Shown here piece after piece: positions 59,232-64,000 of a DNA stretch of 64,000 nt. This DNA is from JAHDFB01 sp965658745 (GTDB taxonomy: Bacteria; Bacteroidota; Bacteroidia; Chitinophagales; Saprospiraceae): contig CBFHTK010000001.1 in NCBI GenBank assembly GCA_965658745.1, positions 486,934 to 550,933 of the forward strand, given 5' to 3'. The position numbers and the translations under genes are program-made. How positions within the stretch are numbered: position 1 is the stretch's first letter; every line of letters starts with the position of its first letter. The notes below the pieces were generated by a model that worked only from the letters and a program-made list of their open reading frames with translations, was not told the DNA's origin and did not search any database.

Positions 59232-61472
59232 TTATCCCTTTGGTAATTCTGATTTCCCTGCTAGATCAAGCAAGAAAGAATACTCTTCTGCTACTTCTTT
59301 AAATCTTTGAAAACGACCAGAAGCTCCACCATGTCCAGCAGACATATTTGTCTTCAACATAAGAGGATTCGTATCCGTTTTGTATTCCCTAAGTTTTGCC
59401 ACCCATTTCGCTGGTTCCCAATATTGAACTTGAGAGTCAAAATATCCAGTAGTAACAAGCATAGCAGGATAGTCCTTCTTTTCTATATTATCATAAGGAG
59501 AATAACTCTTAATATAGTCGTAGTATTCTTTTTCATTTGGATTCCCCCACTCATCGTATTCGCCTGTTGTCAATGGAATTGTTTCATCAAGCATCGTAGT
59601 AACCACATCCACAAAAGGAACAGCAGCTACAACTCCTTTCCACATCTCAGGTGCTTGGTTGATCACAGCACCCATAAGGAGTCCTCCCGCACTACCTCCC
59701 ATGGCAAATAAACCGTCCTTCGCCGAGTAATTGTTTGAAACTAAGTATTCTCCACAATCGACAAAATCATTGAATGTATTCTTCTTATTCAATAGCTTTC
59801 CATCCTCATACCAATGTCTGCCCATTTCTTCACCTCCTCGGATGTGCGCAATTGCATACACAAATCCTCGATCAAGTAAGCTCAATCGCACGCTGGAAAA
59901 GTATGGATCCAAGCTATTACCGTAAGATCCATAACCGTAAAGCAAGCATGGTGCTTCGCCATCAAGCTTTGTATCTTTCTTATAAACGATACTCACTGGA
60001 ACTTTGGCACCATCACGAACAGGAACCATAATTCGCTCTGATGCGTATTGTGCCGGGTCATAACCACCTACTACTTCTTGACGCTTCAACAATTCTGACT
60101 CCTTGGTCTTCATGTTATAATCGTATGTTGACCTCGGAGTTGTCATCGAAGTATAACCAAGACGCAGAATATCAGTATCAAAATCCATATTTACGGACGT
60201 TCTTGTTGAACTCGCTTCTTCACCGAAATCAACATAATATGAATCTCCGTTCTCTGGCATAATTCGCACTTTTGAAATTCCAGCGATACGCTCAGATAGC
60301 ACCATATAGTCCTTAAATAAATCAATGCCCTCAACCAAAACATCGTCTCTATGAGTAATAACGTCTTTCCAGTTTTCTTTGCTAGTATTGGTTACTGGAG
60401 TTGACATAATCTTGAAGTTTTTAGCTTCATCCTTGTTAGTACGGATAAACCAGTTATCGTCTAGGTGAGCGATACTATACTCTAATCCACGCTCTCTAGG
60501 CTGAAAGATCGTAAACTCCCCCATTGGATTATTAGCGTCAATAAAGCGATATTCCTGTGAGAGTGTAGAGTAAGAACCGATTACAACATAGTCTTTAGAC
60601 TTTGTTTTGTAAACAAAAGCACTGTATGTCTCATCCTCTTCGTGGAAAATCTCAGTATCCTCTGAAGCATCCGTTCCCAAGGTATGTCTGAAGATCTTAT
60701 AAGACCTTAGTGCATCATCTTTCTGAGAATAGAAAACAGTTTTGTTATCATTGGCCCATACGACACCACCAGTTGTATTTGGTATCTCATCTGAGAGCAT
60801 TTCGCCTGTTTTCAGGTTCTTAAAATAAATCGTATAAATTCTTCGACTTACATTATCAACTCCATATGCTAGAATCTCATTATTACTACTAACAGAGCGA
60901 CCTGCTACATTATAGTACTCAAATCCTTTTGCTAGCTCATTTACATTCAACATAACTTCTTCGTCAGCTTCCAAGTTACCTTTCTTTCGAGCATAGATGG
61001 GATACTCTTGGCCTTCTTCATATCTCGTTAAGTAGAAGTAACCATTGTCTTTGTATGGAACGCTCATATCTGTTTCCTTAATTCGACCTTTGATCTCTTC
61101 AAAAAGCTTCTCTTGAAATGGTTCCAAATGCTCCATCATCTTGTCAGTGTAAGCATTCTCTGCCTCTAAGTAATTGACAACCTTTTGAGTTACACTATCA
61201 GGCGTTTCCGACTCCTTCTGTTCATCGGATAATTTCATCCAGTAATAATCATCTACTCGAGTATCTCCATGCATTTCCATGGTCGTAGCTATTTGTTCTG
61301 CCTCTGGAGGACTTACTTGTCCAACCTGTTCATACATTTTACTTGAATCCACTTTATTTGATTTTGTATTATTTTCACACGATAGGAAACTTAACCCCAC
61401 AAATGCAACAACGAACGATAAGAAAAGATACTTTTTCACAATTTTACTTTTTGATTTATTAATGAATGTCAC
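59232..61472 (-). CDS. Prolyl-oligopeptidase-family (S9A) lipoprotein, oligopeptidase-B-like
   Basis: 746 residues. The N-terminal seven-bladed propeller domain is followed by a C-terminal alpha/beta-hydrolase domain with the catalytic Ser in AMGGSAGGLLMG, the Asp in TTGYFDSQVQYW and the His in SAGHGGASG, plus 'YGYGSYGNSLDPYF' and 'RGGEEMGRHWYEDGKL'. These fit protease II/oligopeptidase B, which cleaves short peptides after Lys or Arg. Unlike the cytoplasmic enzyme of enterobacteria, this one has a lipoprotein signal (lipobox LSC, Cys32), so it acts in the envelope. No ATG precedes the signal; GTG at 61472 is used, and a second GTG at 61439 (starting MKKYLF) is equally good. Confidence 0.92.
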   Translation of the reverse strand: MTFINKSKSKIVKKYLFLSFVVAFVGLSFLSCENNTKSNKVDSSKMYEQVGQVSPPEAEQIATTMEMHGDTRVDDYYWMKLSDEQKESETPDSVTQKVVNYLEAENAYTDKMMEHLEPFQEKLFEEIKGRIKETDMSVPYKDNGYFYLTRYEEGQEYPIYARKKGNLEADEEVMLNVNELAKGFEYYNVAGRSVSSNNEILAYGVDNVSRRIYTIYFKNLKTGEMLSDEIPNTTGGVVWANDNKTVFYSQKDDALRSYKIFRHTLGTDASEDTEIFHEEDETYSAFVYKTKSKDYVVIGSYSTLSQEYRFIDANNPMGEFTIFQPRERGLEYSIAHLDDNWFIRTNKDEAKNFKIMSTPVTNTSKENWKDVITHRDDVLVEGIDLFKDYMVLSERIAGISKVRIMPENGDSYYVDFGEEASSTRTSVNMDFDTDILRLGYTSMTTPRSTYDYNMKTKESELLKRQEVVGGYDPAQYASERIMVPVRDGAKVPVSIVYKKDTKLDGEAPCLLYGYGSYGNSLDPYFSSVRLSLLDRGFVYAIAHIRGGEEMGRHWYEDGKLLNKKNTFNDFVDCGEYLVSNNYSAKDGLFAMGGSAGGLLMGAVINQAPEMWKGVVAAVPFVDVVTTMLDETIPLTTGEYDEWGNPNEKEYYDYIKSYSPYDNIEKKDYPAMLVTTGYFDSQVQYWEPAKWVAKLREYKTDTNPLMLKTNMSAGHGGASGRFQRFKEVAEEYSFLLDLAGKSELPKG

Positions 61473-61626
61473 TTAGAACTTAACTAATTGATCATCTCCA
61501 TAAATATACGTCTGAAAGTTGTTGAAATAAACTTGATCTACAAAATATCTACTAAATGTGATTTTATTCTGATTAATAAATTGTAAAGGAGTCTATCTAG
61601 AGCTGTACTTATGAAGATTACAAACC

Positions 61627-61662
61627 AAAAAGAGGACATTCCCAATAGAAACACCCTCTTTT
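61627..61662 (-). terminator. Terminator of the TSP3/OmpA gene
   Basis: A 7-8-bp stem (AAAAGAGG / CCTCTTTT) with a long loop, followed on the minus strand by TTTTTGG. It begins 43 bases past the stop. Confidence 0.55.
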
Positions 61663-61704
61663 CAAATCTATGCTCTGCTCTTTATATTGTTACTCGCGCA
61701 TAAT

Positions 61705-63228
61705 CTATCTTGGAATAAGGTTGAACTCAACTCTCCTGTTCAAAGCTCGACCTCTCAAACTATTATTGTCAGCAATCGGTCGTGATTCACCATACCCAGC
61801 AAAATTCATTCTTGATGCCGATATTCCTGCGTTTTTCAAAAATTCGTAACACGATTCTGCTCGATTCTGAGACAAAACCTGATTGTTTGTCGCACTGCCT
61901 GTATTATCGGTATGACCACTTATAGATAGATTGAAATCTGGGTATCTAACCATAATGTCAGCAATCTGATTCAAGATTTTTGCAGACTCGGATTTCAATG
62001 CTGCTCTACCAGTTTCAAACTGCACAGCGCGCATTGCAAGCTCAAGAATTTCTAAGTCCTCTACCGTAATTTCTGGACAACCGTTATTTGCTACAGACCC
62101 CTTCGAATTGGGACATTTATCACGGCTATCATCGATTCCATCTCCATCAGTATCTGGGCAACCACCATAGGCTGCAATACCCGCTTGATCTGGACATTTA
62201 TCATCAAAATCAGCTATGCCATCTCGATCTCTATCAGGACAACCGTTAGTTGTTGCCGGCCCTGCAATACTTGGACACTTATCTTCATCATCGTTTATAC
62301 CATCATTATCAGCATCTAGAATTGGACAGCCACTATTGCTAGCTAAACCTGGAACATCTGGGCAATTATCTATTTCATCGGGGACGCCATCTCTATCACT
62401 ATCTTTAGCAGGACAACCTTTATTGGCTTTAGTACCAGCAAGATTCGGACATTCATCATCCTTATCGGAAACTCCATCACCATCACTGTCTGGACAGCCA
62501 TTTAGTTCTTTCAACCCAGCGTAACTTGGACAAGCATCTTCATAATCTGCTACTCCATCACCATCACTATCAGGACATCCTTTAAGCTCTGCTGGACCAG
62601 CAACCTGCGGACAAAGGTCAAGATCATCAGTTATACCATCCATATCTGCATCATTCTCATCGCGTACTTCCTCTACTTGCATTTTTTTGCCTTTTCCAAG
62701 CAAATAGACAAAACCTAGACCATGTTGAAAATTGTCACGATCAACTGAAAATGATTTTCTATAACTAGATTCCCAATTGATATACGCACGTTCATTTACT
62801 TTAAAATTTAAACCAAAACCTATTGGTGCTTGAAGATTAAATTCACCTCCCAGCTCTCCTACTCCACTTAGTCCAGCGACTACATATGGAACAATTGCAC
62901 TTTCTTTCTCATAAAATTGATATTGCAAATGCGCTCCAGCACCAAAAATCGTGAAATTTGTTTTTCTATCTGAATTATTCTGAGGAACTCCTACATGAAT
63001 TGGAACAACCAAATTTAATTGCTTTGCAAGATTGTAATTCAAACCGATCTCGTAACCTGAGTGATAATTTCTTAATGCAGCAATCTCACCACCATTTTGA
63101 GATTGATAATCGAGAAACAACTTTTTAAAACTTAATCCAACTTTATTTTCTTCATTTTGCGCATTTCCGGTTAGTCCAAAAGCAAATGAAAATAATAAGA
63201 GAATTATACCTGATTTGACATTCATCAT
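61705..63228 (-). CDS. OmpA-family outer-membrane protein with thrombospondin type 3 repeats
   Basis: 507 residues from the ATG at 63228, with a signal peptide ending TGNAQ. Residues about 25-190 look like a small outer-membrane beta-barrel ('GAGAHLQYQFYEKESAIVPYVVAGLSG'). Seven calcium-binding type 3 repeats follow (pattern D-x-D-x-DG-x-x-D-x-x-D-x-CP, each ending GCP). The last 115 residues are an OmpA peptidoglycan-binding domain (VQFETGRAALKSESAKIL, ISGHTDNTGSATNNQ, 'NRRVEFNLIPR'). Such proteins tie the outer membrane to the cell wall; the Ca2+ linker gives reach. Monocistronic with a terminator. Confidence 0.93.
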   Translation of the reverse strand: MMNVKSGIILLLFSFAFGLTGNAQNEENKVGLSFKKLFLDYQSQNGGEIAALRNYHSGYEIGLNYNLAKQLNLVVPIHVGVPQNNSDRKTNFTIFGAGAHLQYQFYEKESAIVPYVVAGLSGVGELGGEFNLQAPIGFGLNFKVNERAYINWESSYRKSFSVDRDNFQHGLGFVYLLGKGKKMQVEEVRDENDADMDGITDDLDLCPQVAGPAELKGCPDSDGDGVADYEDACPSYAGLKELNGCPDSDGDGVSDKDDECPNLAGTKANKGCPAKDSDRDGVPDEIDNCPDVPGLASNSGCPILDADNDGINDDEDKCPSIAGPATTNGCPDRDRDGIADFDDKCPDQAGIAAYGGCPDTDGDGIDDSRDKCPNSKGSVANNGCPEITVEDLEILELAMRAVQFETGRAALKSESAKILNQIADIMVRYPDFNLSISGHTDNTGSATNNQVLSQNRAESCYEFLKNAGISASRMNFAGYGESRPIADNNSLRGRALNRRVEFNLIPR

Positions 63229-63424
63229 CTTATGCAAACACTTTAGTCAGTAAAGAAACTATCTAACAAATTTAATATTAATTATTTAAATAATATGTTT
63301 CTACACTATAAATTAACGTGTGATCACACAAAACAGCATGTCAATACCTCCCCATCTCAAGGTATAAAATAACTGATGAAATGAATCACACTAATATTCC
63401 ATCTTATTCTTCGGTTGAAATAAA

Positions 63425-63457
63425 TTTGTTCTCTACATTTGCGAGCACTTATCTTTG
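63425..63457 (+). promoter_or_regulatory. Full Bacteroidota promoter of the asparaginase-like gene
   Basis: A TTTG -33 box at 63425-63428 and a perfect -7 TATCTTTG at 63450-63457 are 21 bp apart, the expected spacing. A second TACATTTG at 63434-63441 overlaps. The leader is about 25 nt. Confidence 0.65.
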
Positions 63458-63486
63458 CACTCAATACTAACTCTAGACCAAAATCT

Positions 63487-63990
63487 ATGGCAACATTCAT
63501 CCAACTATTTGTAACTGGTGGCACATTTGACAAAGACTACAACTTCATTACCGGAGAATTATACTTCAAAGATACACATCTTGGGAAAATGTTTGACAGA
63601 GGAAGATCAACGCTTGATGTTGATATCAAAACTTTAATGATGGTCGATAGCTTGGAGATGACGGATACTGATCGCAATATCATAGTACATAACTGTATCA
63701 AGGCAAAGACACATAAGATAATAATTACCCATGGTACAGATCGAATTGTACAAACGGCAAAAGAAATTGCCGCAAGCCCTGAAGTTTCAGGCAAAACAAT
63801 AATTCTAACTGGCGCCATGATTCCTTACGCTTTTGGAACATCCTCCGATGGTTTCTTCAACTTGGGCTCAGCTCTAGCATTTGTTCAAACATTAGGACCA
63901 GGTGTTTACGTCTGCATGAATGGAAGGTATTGGCTAGCTGACAATGTAAGAAAGAACCTAGATACTGGATACTTTGAATCCCTACCATAG
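63487..63990 (+). CDS. Short asparaginase-like protein (N-terminal domain only)
   Basis: 167 residues from the ATG at 63487; an earlier TTG at 63439 lies within the promoter. The sequence begins TFIQLFVTGGTFDKDYN, with the TGGT motif that carries the first catalytic Thr of asparaginases. It continues with THKIIITHGTDRIVQTAKEI (the second Thr and Asp, HGTD) and 'KTIILTGAMIPYAFGTSSDG', which includes the conserved Lys-region neighbours. Full asparaginases are about 330 residues, so the C-terminal domain is absent. The reading frame ends in a clean TAG, so this is a short-form protein and not a break. Deamidating activity is uncertain. Confidence 0.82.
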   Translation: MATFIQLFVTGGTFDKDYNFITGELYFKDTHLGKMFDRGRSTLDVDIKTLMMVDSLEMTDTDRNIIVHNCIKAKTHKIIITHGTDRIVQTAKEIAASPEVSGKTIILTGAMIPYAFGTSSDGFFNLGSALAFVQTLGPGVYVCMNGRYWLADNVRKNLDTGYFESLP

Positions 63991-64000
63991 GTGTAGTTCT

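Noticed and set aside
1..64000. tRNA, rRNA, CRISPR arrays, insertion sequences, prophage
   Set aside because: I looked for tRNA arms, short regularly spaced repeats, transposase motifs and phage structural genes and found none; the lone S24 regulator is not enough to call a prophage.

Overview
The window is AT-rich chromosomal DNA from a member of the Bacteroidota, most likely of the Saprospiria/Cytophagia type. That placement is inferred from gene content: type IX secretion (T9SS) sorting domains of type A and type B, a GldC homologue, a TonB-dependent receptor paired with a DUF4249 lipoprotein, choice-of-anchor-L and gliding-type C-terminal domains, and promoters with the Bacteroidota -7 element TAnnTTTG instead of Shine-Dalgarno leaders. 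I see no tRNA, rRNA, CRISPR array, insertion sequence or prophage. No gap between genes exceeds 300 bases; the longest are about 280-290.

Layout. 1-10.9 kb (minus strand): N-terminal part of a probable subtilisin-like protease, dnaK, a lipoprotein, prfB with a programmed +1 frameshift, a tandem FKBP lipoprotein, nrnA, a TonB-like protein, a secreted protein of unknown function, a SelL-like thioredoxin-fold protein and mdh. 11-15.3 kb (plus): two tandem M43 metallopeptidases with T9SS tails, then sucC. 15.4-17.6 kb (minus): Upf1-like helicase with a small partner. 17.8-20.8 kb (plus): typA and a saccharopine-dehydrogenase-like gene. 20.8-25 kb (minus): SCP2 protein, OmpA-family protein, the two CoA-transferase subunits and a hotdog-fold protein. 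25.2-38.7 kb (plus): ECF sigma factor fused by overlap to a membrane/beta-barrel protein, a lipoprotein, an 1882-residue repeat adhesin, a small protein, fdhD with an FdhF/YdeP molybdoenzyme, DUF1573 lipoprotein and yajC. 38.9-40.4 kb (minus): LexA-like regulator with small partner, gldC. 40.7 kb (plus): a membrane protein. 41.5-55.6 kb (minus): DUF4249/TonB receptor pair, TraB-like protein, Lrp regulator, glutamate dehydrogenase, ccmD-ccmC-ccmB, an acetyltransferase, purM and smc. 55.9-64 kb: topB (plus), then MATE transporter, oligopeptidase-B-like lipoprotein and a TSP3/OmpA protein (minus), and a short asparaginase-like gene (plus).

Most of the window is housekeeping and envelope biology. 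The signals that annotation would miss are: (1) a near-perfect sigma-54 promoter followed about 75 nt later by a same-strand terminator between purM and smc, a candidate small RNA; (2) four DnaA-box-like sites within 71 bp between the divergent smc and topB genes, a candidate origin or DnaA-controlled promoter; (3) a classic prfB frameshift site in a phylum that hardly uses Shine-Dalgarno pairing; (4) five genes whose -7 promoter element ends 4-6 nt before the ATG, implying leaderless mRNAs; (5) a TonB receptor whose signal peptide has no standard start codon.
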